Positions 56,256-64,000 of a stretch of 64,000 nt of DNA are shown here, in pieces; position 1 is the stretch's first letter; the number at the start of each line of letters is the position of its first letter. The stretch is taken from IMG/VR virus record IMGVR_UViG_3300009157_000001, positions 62,001 through 126,000 of that record; one strand, 5' to 3'. The translations under genes and the position numbers were made by a program. The notes beneath the pieces are model-generated. The model did not search any database. It was not told the DNA's origin and worked only from the letters and a program-made list of their open reading frames with translations. Source of the stretch: a virus.

Positions 56256-56981
56256 ATGAATTTCACAGCAAAATTAACAGTAAATTTCACATCCAACTAT
56301 ATAGGTATACACAGAATATGCTGGAGGATAGGCAGTTCTGGTCCTTATGACTGTTCTAATACAGTTAGCTGTTCCGGAGGAGGAGATCCTTGCTCTGATG
56401 AGGTTCTTATACCTGTAGAAAGTGATGACTGTTCACCTATAACAATTGAAGGATATGTACAAGCCGGCTGTGAGGATCCAGACTCAGAAGGAGGAAGAAT
56501 TCCATTTACTGTAGAATTTACACCATGGGAAGATTGTGAAAGATATACAGTAGAATGTACTGATGAACCTTGTGTGGAGATAACCCCAACAGATTGTGCA
56601 GGAACTACTGGTGTTGTTATAGCAGAGGGATTCTTTGCTCTTACTGATACTATAAAGATGTGTGCCAGCGGAGGTCCTCCTTCTATTCCTGTAGGATATA
56701 GTGTATCACTGGATAGTCCATCGACCTGTGTTTGTGATTGTTCATGCTATGAACTATCCGTAACACAAGAAGAAGGAGAAGATGCCTCCATACTTTTATA
56801 TTATACATCTTGCTGTGGAGATTTTGGTAGTGCTGTAATTATACCAGGAAGTCCTTTTAGAGGATGTATAGTTACAGGATCTAATGTATGGAAATTAACG
56901 GGAGCAGGAAGTACATCAGAGAATATCACAACACCATGCTCAGAAGCATCACCAACATGTGAATCACCATCTTGTGAATAG
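56256..56981 (+). CDS. Cys-rich beta tail protein (241 aa)
   Basis: Beta-rich with 21 Cys of 241 residues (for example CVCDCSC near the middle). Repeats of a G-x-C ... D-C pattern suggest a stack of small disulfide-bonded domains. No enzymatic motif. It is the last of the Cys-rich set. Confidence 0.6.
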   Translation: MNFTAKLTVNFTSNYIGIHRICWRIGSSGPYDCSNTVSCSGGGDPCSDEVLIPVESDDCSPITIEGYVQAGCEDPDSEGGRIPFTVEFTPWEDCERYTVECTDEPCVEITPTDCAGTTGVVIAEGFFALTDTIKMCASGGPPSIPVGYSVSLDSPSTCVCDCSCYELSVTQEEGEDASILLYYTSCCGDFGSAVIIPGSPFRGCIVTGSNVWKLTGAGSTSENITTPCSEASPTCESPSCE

Positions 56982-57021
56982 TAAGTCATGATTTGTTGGT
57001 TAAACATGGCTGACGTGTGGG

Positions 57022-57060
57022 CCCTGGGGTAAAAGCCAGGGTTCACTTTATTTAATGAAC
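57022..57060 (+). terminator. Hairpins after the Cys-rich cluster
   Basis: CCCTGG/CCAGGG (57022-57041) and gttca/tgaac (57041-57060) precede the next gene. They may end the Cys-rich transcript or form a leader of the connector unit. Confidence 0.5.
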
Positions 57061-57070
57061 TAAGAAAATA

Positions 57071-57658
57071 ATGAGGACTTATAAAAAGCCAGATCTAAAT
57101 GCACCAAGATTCGCAAAGAAACTCTTACGTATAATATCACCAGAGTTTATAGAGAGGTTTAGGAAGAAGTATCCTCAGTACTCTAAGATTAAGGATACAG
57201 AGCTGGCTGCCAAGATGAAGACTATTATGAATAGCCTGGGAGATAAAATGTGGATGCATACAGCAAATAATAGGGATGGAGTAGAACTCCCTGAAGCCTT
57301 AGGTTATGTATTCTTAGGCAGTTACAAAGGAAAGATTGGAGATAGACCAACCTCTGCAGAGCTTGGAGTGTTAGTATCTCATAAAAACTGGCACTCGGAT
57401 AATCTCTGTATGAAGATATTCTACTCAAACTTCTCAAATAGATATAGATTTCTTAATAGAGAAGCTTGGATGTTTTTACCAGCAAGAAAGTTCTCAAGAA
57501 ATGCATCTGCTATATATAAGAAAGATCCATTTAAGTATCTAAGGCATAGTGATATAAGGAACCTTTCTAAGTTGTTTAGAAAGGATAAGTTTATAGACAA
57601 AATGAATATGAAGGAGGCATTTACTCTGGATAATTATGATGAATTTGATATGACATGA
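57071..57658 (+). CDS. Connector-region protein (195 aa)
   Basis: Basic and helical: PRFAKKLLRIISPEFIERFR, RKKYPQYSKIKDTELAAKMK, and a C-terminal SNRYRFLNREAWMFLPARKF. Typical of the small proteins between tail and connector genes in crAss-like phages; role unknown. Overlaps the next start by 4 nt. Confidence 0.65.
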   Translation: MRTYKKPDLNAPRFAKKLLRIISPEFIERFRKKYPQYSKIKDTELAAKMKTIMNSLGDKMWMHTANNRDGVELPEALGYVFLGSYKGKIGDRPTSAELGVLVSHKNWHSDNLCMKIFYSNFSNRYRFLNREAWMFLPARKFSRNASAIYKKDPFKYLRHSDIRNLSKLFRKDKFIDKMNMKEAFTLDNYDEFDMT

Positions 57659-58317
57659 ACACTATAGGTAAGGCAACATCCAGGATGAGAAACATTGTTA
57701 AGGCAGTGAAGGAAGACCCTTTCCTTACTGACAGAACTTTGTATAGTCTTATTCTTAAGTATGCCAAGCTTTATATTCACAGAGAAGACAACAAGAATAA
57801 AATACTTAAAATGAGTTCTCTATTTACAAGGCTTCCTTGTACAGAACTTGTTGAAGTTGATAGAATAGAAGCTTGTTGTGGCATAGCTTCTGGGTGTACC
57901 TTTATGAGAACCAAGAACAAGCTCCCAGACATAATAGATGGACCTTGGGGTCCGATGTTCCGGAGTATTACTTCTATTGATGGATCAGTAGAACTCTATG
58001 TAACAGAACCAGGGACTTATTTATCAATGACCAAGACAACTACTTTTAAGTATAACAAGAGTAAATACTACTGGTTCTTGAATGGTTATCTATATTTCCC
58101 CAATATAGAATGGGAGGCTGTGGCAATTGAGGCCCTATTTATAGGAGATACTGAATGTTTTGTATGTGATCAGAAGTGTCTTCCCAGACAAGAACAAGCT
58201 TTTTATGTACCAGATTTCTTATTTGCAGAAATTGAAGAGATGGTCAAGAAAGACCTTGGTTTTGGTATGCAAGTACCTCCTGATCAAAGTGATGATAAAC
58301 AAAACTCGCTTCGTTGA
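57655..58317 (+). CDS. Tail connector ring-type protein (220 aa)
   Basis: N-terminal helix AVKEDPFLTDRTLYSLILKY then a mixed fold with EACCGIASGCTF and VYNKSKYYWFLNGYLYFPNI-type strands; ends in LGFGMQVPPDQSDDKQ. The ordered strands plus terminal helix match a ring or stopper of the tail barrel. Overlaps the next gene by 4 nt. Names in other crAss-like phages are not certain. Confidence 0.65.
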   Translation: MNTIGKATSRMRNIVKAVKEDPFLTDRTLYSLILKYAKLYIHREDNKNKILKMSSLFTRLPCTELVEVDRIEACCGIASGCTFMRTKNKLPDIIDGPWGPMFRSITSIDGSVELYVTEPGTYLSMTKTTTFKYNKSKYYWFLNGYLYFPNIEWEAVAIEALFIGDTECFVCDQKCLPRQEQAFYVPDFLFAEIEEMVKKDLGFGMQVPPDQSDDKQNSLR

Positions 58318-59285
58318 TGTTAAACTACTCACTTAGATATAGAACCTTTAATCAACTACTTGAGGATGTATCGGTAGACTTCAGGAATTATGCCCTGGAG
58401 AATATGATAGAACCTCAACAGTTAATCAAGGTGGCCCGGAGAGTAAACTATGATCTTGGTCTTAGAATTTCTATGACTAAGCAAAAGGTACTTGAAATAG
58501 AGAAGAGAAGAGTTAAGCTTCCGGATGATTTCTATATCTTAAATTTTGCTCTTGTATGTGGAGAATGGACAGTAAGTAGACCGGCAATTCAAGGAAGACA
58601 GATTGAGGAAAAAGCCTGTGATTTAAGTTCACTAGATCCTTTAGGAACTTCTTCTTTACCTTGTTCTCCAACTGTAGACAACTGTACAACTCACGTCATT
58701 CCTTGTGATCCTTGTGCAGATCCTCCTACAAGTTGTGATCCTTGTACCAAAACTATAAGTTGTTCTCTAAACAAGTGTGGAGAAGAAATACAATTAGTGC
58801 AGATCCTTAAAACTGAAACCAGAACTGTTAGTGCATTCTTTCCACTTAAGATAAGAAGTTCTCAAGATGTGGACTGTGATTGTCCTAATGTAGGATGGAC
58901 TTGTACGGACGAGGCTTGGATAAAAGATGGTTTCTTATTTACCAACTTTGATTGTGGTAATATATATATATCTTATCAAGGAATGATGGAAGATGATGAA
59001 GGAAATCTAGTAGTACCTGATCATGAGCTTCTCAATGATTACTACGAGTATGCATTTAAAGAAAGAATTCTAGAAAATCTATGGATGGGAGGGGAAGATG
59101 TAGTTCAGAAGATGAGTTACATAGCCCAGAAGCTAAAGGCAGCAAGAAATCAGGCACTTGGTATGGTAAATATGCCAAACTTTGAGGAGATGAGAAAAGT
59201 CTTTAATATTAACAGAAAGGTTCAATATGCCCGATATTATGATATGTTCAGGTCTTATCCCCCTATAAACTCATGTTGGTGTTAA
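58314..59285 (+). CDS. Tail tubular / ring protein (T7 gp11-like fold suspected)
   Basis: 323 residues. N-terminal helix bundle QQLIKVARRVNYDLGLRISM, IEKRRVKLPDDFYILNFALV recalls the opening of tail tubular proteins; a Cys-rich insertion lies at about residues 100-160 (HVIPCDPCADPPTSCDPCTK); the C-terminal half is helical (EYAFKERILENLWMGGEDVV). Next gene is the muzzle, as in crAss-like phages where ring precedes muzzle. Confidence 0.7.
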   Translation: MMLNYSLRYRTFNQLLEDVSVDFRNYALENMIEPQQLIKVARRVNYDLGLRISMTKQKVLEIEKRRVKLPDDFYILNFALVCGEWTVSRPAIQGRQIEEKACDLSSLDPLGTSSLPCSPTVDNCTTHVIPCDPCADPPTSCDPCTKTISCSLNKCGEEIQLVQILKTETRTVSAFFPLKIRSSQDVDCDCPNVGWTCTDEAWIKDGFLFTNFDCGNIYISYQGMMEDDEGNLVVPDHELLNDYYEYAFKERILENLWMGGEDVVQKMSYIAQKLKAARNQALGMVNMPNFEEMRKVFNINRKVQYARYYDMFRSYPPINSCWC

Positions 59286-59286
59286 C

Positions 59287-62200
59287 ATGGCAGACAAGAT
59301 CCAAAACACCTCCAACAGTGTTACCAGAAGGTTCACCAAAGGACTCTTCCGGGATATTGAGGATTCTCTCCTTACAGACGGGGTATGGACACATGCCAGA
59401 AATGCCATAAATAATTCTAAGACCGGTGATCTGGGATCTCTCGGCAATGAACCTTCTAATACCCTTTGTGCTTCTTCTCCAATACCTCTTGTTATAATTG
59501 GGGTAATTCATCTGGATGGTACTCGTTGGGCAATATTCTCCACGAATGATACCACTTCAGAGATAGGCCTTTTTGATGAGGGAGCTTGTACTTATGTTCA
59601 GGTTGCTGATGATTCTATCGGCGGCTGTCTCAACTTTAAAAAGTCTAATCCTATAATAGGAGTTTCTAGAGAGAATGAAGACTGCACCTGGCAAATTTAT
59701 TGGGATGATGGACTGAACCCATCCCGGACTATGAATTTTGACAAGCCTCCTTTTGTAGAGACTTGTGTCACAGTAAACAATTGTATTACATGTACACCAA
59801 ATCCTCCTGAAGTAGATTGTGATAAGTTAAGACTTGCAAGACTTACAAAAACTCCTTGTCTTAGAGTAGAAAAGGGCCCGGCTGGAGGAACCCTGAGAAA
59901 TGGATCATACTATGCAGTTATTGCCTATACAATAAAGAAGATCCGGGTTACAGACTATTCAGTCCCTTCTAACATACAGTCTTTATTTGACCATGATAAT
60001 GTAGCAGGGTCTCTTGATATTCATATAGACGACGTTGATAAAGAGAATTATGACGAGTTTGAGTTAGTTATAGTAGCCACTGTCAATCAACAGACTGTTG
60101 CTAAAAGACTTGGAGTTTATAATGTCAGACAATCAGTAATTTCCCTGGATCAAATCAAAGAAGATCTTCCTTCAATACCTATCGAACTCATTCCTCTCAG
60201 AACCCCTTTATATGACAAGTCAGATGCTATGTTTGAGGTTGGAGAGTACCTGGTAAGAACCGGTCCAGCAACCAAGCTTGATTTTAATTACCAACCTCTT
60301 GCTAATCAAATAGTCACTAAGTGGGCTTCTGTACAGTATCCTTCAGATTATTATGCTAAAGGAGGGTCTCAGACAAGTTATCTAAGAGATGAAGTGTATT
60401 CTTTTTTTATAAGATGGCTTTATGATACCGGAGACAAGTCACCCTCTTATCATATTCCTGGAAGAGCTCCCAATGCCATTGATATACAGACAGTCGCCGG
60501 TGCTGATGCTCTCATTGAGATTAATGAAGGAATTACCCCATTTAGATGGAGGGTATATAATACAGCAACAGTTACTTCTCTTGTTTCCTCCACTCTTCCT
60601 GATGGAGGGGTTCAGGTAGCAGAAGGATTGATGGGTTACTGGGAATCAACAGAGCTATACCCTGACGATAAAATTCAGATATGGGGAAATCTCTGTGGAC
60701 AACCTATAAGACATCACAGATTTCCTGATAATGGACTGCATCCAAACACCCATCATATAAATCCCGGGGCTACTAGTATAAGAGTGATGGGAGTTAAGTT
60801 TGAGAATGTCCAGATCCCTTTAGACAATCTGGGAAATCCTATCCTTAATATTGTAGGATATGAGATACTTAGGGGATCCAGAGAAGGAAACAAGTCAGTT
60901 ATTGCCAAGGGTATAATTAATAATATGGGACAGTATGCCATTGAAGGAGGTATCACTCCAAGACAAGGATACTATCCCAACTACCCATATAATGATTTAA
61001 GACCTGATCCTTTTTTATCTACTACAGAAACCCAAGGAGGATGTAATCCAGGAACTGAGAACTTTACTCCTCAAGCTTCTTTTTCTAGAGATAGGTTCAC
61101 TTTTCATTCTCCCGATACTCAGTTTAAGAATCCTTTCTTATCTGCTAAAGAAATTAAGGTATATGGAGAACTTAATGGAGTTGTGCAGGGACAATTTACC
61201 CCTCCGGATAAGCATCCTAAACACAAACTTATAACCAATCTTGCATTTCTCGCAGCTTTTATAGGAGGGATAGGAGTAGCAATGCTTGCTTCTAATGGCA
61301 GAAGGACAATAAGGAGATCTGGACCAAGGCCTCTAAATGAAGGAGGATCTGGAGCTTTTGCAGGTCCTGCTGGTATAGGATCTTGGGCTGCACCAGGGGT
61401 GCCCTTTACAGGAATATCTGAGTTGGGAATATCCGGAGTTGCATTCAATGGAGCATACCACGGAGTTTTGGGAGGACTTGATGCAGCTTGGTATAAGTCA
61501 GGAATTGGGGTTTTAGGAGCAGCTGCAGGTACAGGACCGGACCTTGCTTATTATACCCCTTTACAGGCTGCTGGTATCCCGGGTTCTGGAATACCTGGTA
61601 TGCTAGGATACATAACTGATATTGATCAACAAGAAACTGGTCTTACAGCAACTCCCACAATACTTCGTGTATTCAATGCTCTTCCTACTTTTTCTTACTA
61701 TTTAGGAGAAGGAACTGATTCTATCCTTAGAATTATAAGAAACCTGGTACCCTATAGGCAGTATGCTCTTCAGTATACCTCTCAGTGCCTATATGATAGT
61801 TTTCAGATTCCTCAGGCAAATAACCAGAGAAGAACTATAAATGATGCCATTTACATTACTCCTAGTATTCAGGATTTTGGAGGATCTGATAGAATAAACA
61901 ATCTTTACAGAAGTAAGTCAGTCGCACTACAGACCTCTATAACTTTTGCAGATCCTCTTACCCAAGATATAACCAGGCAGAGAGTTGGAGATAATCCAGG
62001 AGGGGTGACTCATGTGAGTCCTCTCTTACCTTTTGCTACTATTTCCAGTTGTCATTACTCTGCCTTAAAGCAGAGGATAAGAAATCAATATGGTCAACTG
62101 GACGGGATACAACAGGTACCTGTATCAGTATGTCCGACTACAGTTTCTCCTTTGATATCCCCAGTATCTGCAACAGGAGTTCTCTTTAATGGAGATACTT

Positions 62201-64000
62201 ATGTAACCAGATATACAGAAAAGAATAGTTTCTTTTTCTTCTATGATTGGCTTTATGATCAACCTGATGGTTTTGAGTTCAGTTATCAGGAGAGAAAAAT
62301 GCTTCCTTTCCCAAGATACTGGATGGATACTACTCAGTTTGATTTTAATGACTTTACCTCTGCTATACTAAGTAATCTGCTTACTCCGGCAAACTGGGAC
62401 AACTCCCTGCCGAATAATAGGTTTAGACTTGATAGAACCGGACCTTGTTTTGCTATAAGGTTTTCCCAGAAAGAGGCTTATATGTATCTTTTTTCTTCAG
62501 GAGTAAGAGACTTCTATGTAGAATCTGAGATCAACACTGATCTAAGAGATTGGGGAGAAGACATAGAGCAAAGGCATTATGATCCTTATAGATTCACTGA
62601 TACTCTTGCTTTATTTAATGCTAAGCCTGCTACTATAAAATCAGGGAACTATTTCAAGTATGATATATCCTTAAGTGTATCCAGGTTATTTAACAATTTC
62701 ATATCCTGGGCAAATATTCAGGATAGGGATTATGATCCATTGGTTGCTCAGACTTGTTTCAGTTATTATCCAGATAGGGTTATATATTCTCTTCCTCAAC
62801 AGACTGAACTCAGAAAAGACAATTGGAGAATGTTCCTTGCTAATAATTATAAGGACTTTAAAAGTAGAGTTACTGCTATAAAACCTATAAATAAAAGTGG
62901 AGCTCTTATTCTGTTTCAGAATGAAGCCCCTGTTCAGTTTCAAGGATTAGATCAACTTCAGACAGATCTGGGTACCAAACTTACCATAGGAGATGGAGGA
63001 CTCTTCAGTCAACCTCTCCAGAATATTCTTAATGCAGACCGGCCTTATGAGTATGGTTCTTGTCAGAACAGACTCAGTGTAATTAATACCCCAATGGGGG
63101 CATTCTGGATGAGTCAGAATCAAGGTAAGATATTCCAGATTGGTCAAGGAATTCAGGAGATCTCTGCAGAAGGCCTTAAGTGGTGGTTTGCTGAGTATCT
63201 TCCCTATAAAATTCTTGAGAGTTTCCCAAATTTTGAATTAAAAGATAACACTATAATTGGAGTAGGTTGTCAGGCTATTTATGACAATGAGGATGGTATT
63301 GTATATTTTACTAAAAGAGACTTCAAGCTCATACCAAATCTTCCTGTAGTAGTTACTTATGTAAGTAAGGATGACTTTTTGGTTAATGGATCCCTTCCTA
63401 TAAAATTAGGAGATCCTCTATATTTCGAGGATGCTAGTTGGACTGTAAGTTATGATCCTAAGATGAAGATATGGCTTTCTTATCATGACTGGCATCCAAA
63501 TTTACTTATGCCATCTAAGACTCACTTCCTAAGTGTATTGAGTTCAGGTATATGGAGACATAACAATGTTTGCAACAGTTATTGTAATTTCTATGGAATA
63601 GATTATCCTTTTGAGGTAGAGTTCTATGCTCCTACAGAACCCACAGTATTTACTACAAGGAGCATAGAATATGTCTTGGAATGTTATAGATACTCTCAGA
63701 ACTGTTTTGATGGGTTTCATGTTCTTGACTTCAACTTTGACGAGGCTATTGTCTTTAATACAGAGCAAGTATCTGGGATTCTGAGACTTAACTTAAGTCC
63801 TAAGAATAATCCAGCTCAGACAGTAACTTTTCCTAATATACAGGCAGGTTTCATTAATATCCTATATTCTAAAGAAGAGAATAAGTATAGATTTAATCAG
63901 TTCTGGGATATCACAGATGATCGGGGGGAGTTTAATCTGGCAGCACAGAGAGCAATCTGGAACACTTCTTCTAATGGTTACGTAAAAACACTGAATCCCA
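59287..64000 (+). CDS. Tail muzzle/stabilisation protein, cut by window edge
   Basis: Open from ATG 59287 to the window end, 1571 residues visible. Opens MADKIQNTSNSVTRRFTKGL, then DGVWTHARNAINNSKTGDLG, the N-terminus of P22 gp10-like tail stabilisation proteins; later GAFWMSQNQGKIFQIGQ and WLSYHDWHPNLLMPSKTH are characteristic of crAss-like muzzle proteins. A hydrophobic stretch lies at ~650-668 (NLAFLAAFIGGIGVAMLA). It would close the tail end and open on host contact. Confidence 0.8.
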   Translation, partial: MADKIQNTSNSVTRRFTKGLFRDIEDSLLTDGVWTHARNAINNSKTGDLGSLGNEPSNTLCASSPIPLVIIGVIHLDGTRWAIFSTNDTTSEIGLFDEGACTYVQVADDSIGGCLNFKKSNPIIGVSRENEDCTWQIYWDDGLNPSRTMNFDKPPFVETCVTVNNCITCTPNPPEVDCDKLRLARLTKTPCLRVEKGPAGGTLRNGSYYAVIAYTIKKIRVTDYSVPSNIQSLFDHDNVAGSLDIHIDDVDKENYDEFELVIVATVNQQTVAKRLGVYNVRQSVISLDQIKEDLPSIPIELIPLRTPLYDKSDAMFEVGEYLVRTGPATKLDFNYQPLANQIVTKWASVQYPSDYYAKGGSQTSYLRDEVYSFFIRWLYDTGDKSPSYHIPGRAPNAIDIQTVAGADALIEINEGITPFRWRVYNTATVTSLVSSTLPDGGVQVAEGLMGYWESTELYPDDKIQIWGNLCGQPIRHHRFPDNGLHPNTHHINPGATSIRVMGVKFENVQIPLDNLGNPILNIVGYEILRGSREGNKSVIAKGIINNMGQYAIEGGITPRQGYYPNYPYNDLRPDPFLSTTETQGGCNPGTENFTPQASFSRDRFTFHSPDTQFKNPFLSAKEIKVYGELNGVVQGQFTPPDKHPKHKLITNLAFLAAFIGGIGVAMLASNGRRTIRRSGPRPLNEGGSGAFAGPAGIGSWAAPGVPFTGISELGISGVAFNGAYHGVLGGLDAAWYKSGIGVLGAAAGTGPDLAYYTPLQAAGIPGSGIPGMLGYITDIDQQETGLTATPTILRVFNALPTFSYYLGEGTDSILRIIRNLVPYRQYALQYTSQCLYDSFQIPQANNQRRTINDAIYITPSIQDFGGSDRINNLYRSKSVALQTSITFADPLTQDITRQRVGDNPGGVTHVSPLLPFATISSCHYSALKQRIRNQYGQLDGIQQVPVSVCPTTVSPLISPVSATGVLFNGDTYVTRYTEKNSFFFFYDWLYDQPDGFEFSYQERKMLPFPRYWMDTTQFDFNDFTSAILSNLLTPANWDNSLPNNRFRLDRTGPCFAIRFSQKEAYMYLFSSGVRDFYVESEINTDLRDWGEDIEQRHYDPYRFTDTLALFNAKPATIKSGNYFKYDISLSVSRLFNNFISWANIQDRDYDPLVAQTCFSYYPDRVIYSLPQQTELRKDNWRMFLANNYKDFKSRVTAIKPINKSGALILFQNEAPVQFQGLDQLQTDLGTKLTIGDGGLFSQPLQNILNADRPYEYGSCQNRLSVINTPMGAFWMSQNQGKIFQIGQGIQEISAEGLKWWFAEYLPYKILESFPNFELKDNTIIGVGCQAIYDNEDGIVYFTKRDFKLIPNLPVVVTYVSKDDFLVNGSLPIKLGDPLYFEDASWTVSYDPKMKIWLSYHDWHPNLLMPSKTHFLSVLSSGIWRHNNVCNSYCNFYGIDYPFEVEFYAPTEPTVFTTRSIEYVLECYRYSQNCFDGFHVLDFNFDEAIVFNTEQVSGILRLNLSPKNNPAQTVTFPNIQAGFINILYSKEENKYRFNQFWDITDDRGEFNLAAQRAIWNTSSNGYVKTLNP

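Noticed and set aside
60422-60619. Plus-strand 65-codon frame inside the muzzle gene
   Set aside because: Out-of-frame shadow of the large continuous frame from 59287.
1-64000. Recoded stop codon (TAG or TGA as sense) as in some crAss-like phages
   Set aside because: TAG, TGA and TAA each end several intact genes here (TerL ends TAG, the gene at 31775 ends TGA, the MCP ends TAA); only two isolated TAA interruptions are seen.
1-64000. CRISPR arrays or insertion sequences
   Set aside because: No regularly spaced direct repeats and no transposase-like frames were found.

Overview
The window looks like about half of a large crAss-like phage genome (order Crassvirales) infecting a Bacteroidota host. 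Three things point to this. The plus-strand order is a small head/lysis block, an IHF-like protein, a PD-(D/E)XK nuclease, large terminase, a ~926-aa portal, an acidic scaffold, an HK97-fold-type major capsid protein, fibres, connector-ring proteins and a giant tail-muzzle protein. Start codons are preceded by A/C-rich leaders rather than Shine-Dalgarno sequences. Secreted proteins carry Bacteroidota-style signal peptides. The base composition is AT-rich and genes are tightly packed. TAA, TAG and TGA all end genes, so the standard bacterial code applies. Both window edges cut genes, and the polymerase and replication genes expected in such phages are not in view.

Left arm (1-28080, all minus strand, transcribed right to left): about 70 mostly tiny genes, many overlapping by 1-20 nt. 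Recognisable products are a PcfJ-like protein, a lipocalin-like lipoprotein, a surface-glycan style cassette (polysaccharide pyruvyl transferase, two methyltransferases, a two-domain glycosyltransferase, plus a compact kinase-like protein), a HAD phosphatase and a miniature histidyl-tRNA-synthetase-like protein. Two expansions dominate. One is a family of 13 small proteins sharing an N-terminal PVFG(I/W)D signature in three clusters (14.0-15.8, 21.0-21.9 and 26.0-26.7 kb). The other is a tandem array of eight genes (16.9-19.2 kb) whose products have different bodies but nearly all end in the same C-terminal tail, E-x-Y-x-I-F. The arm also has five gene-free, hairpin-rich spacers, the most striking being ~630 nt at 23425-24056 with a 20-bp helix and at least ten other stems, directly upstream of the HisRS-like gene.

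Centre (28081-28812): a divergent, gene-free region between the arms with nested RNA-like stems and a G-run tract on the plus strand (28689-28735) capable of forming a quadruplex.

Right arm (28813-64000, all plus strand): a homing endonuclease, small proteins, fibres, a membrane/coiled-coil protein and amidase (lysis), then packaging and head genes (34.8-45.8 kb), head or tail fibres (45.9-47.9 kb), connector and major virion proteins (48.0-52.3 kb), a run of cysteine-rich, Ig/FN3- and BNR-containing tail proteins (52.3-57.0 kb), connector rings (57.1-59.3 kb) and the muzzle protein running off the edge. Three free-standing homing endonucleases (two GIY-YIG, one HNH/endonuclease VII type) sit in this arm. 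Candidate late promoters (TTTTG followed by TATATT) and strong intrinsic terminators bracket highly expressed units. Two genes, one in each arm, carry an in-frame TAA followed by a coherent 20-30 codon extension.
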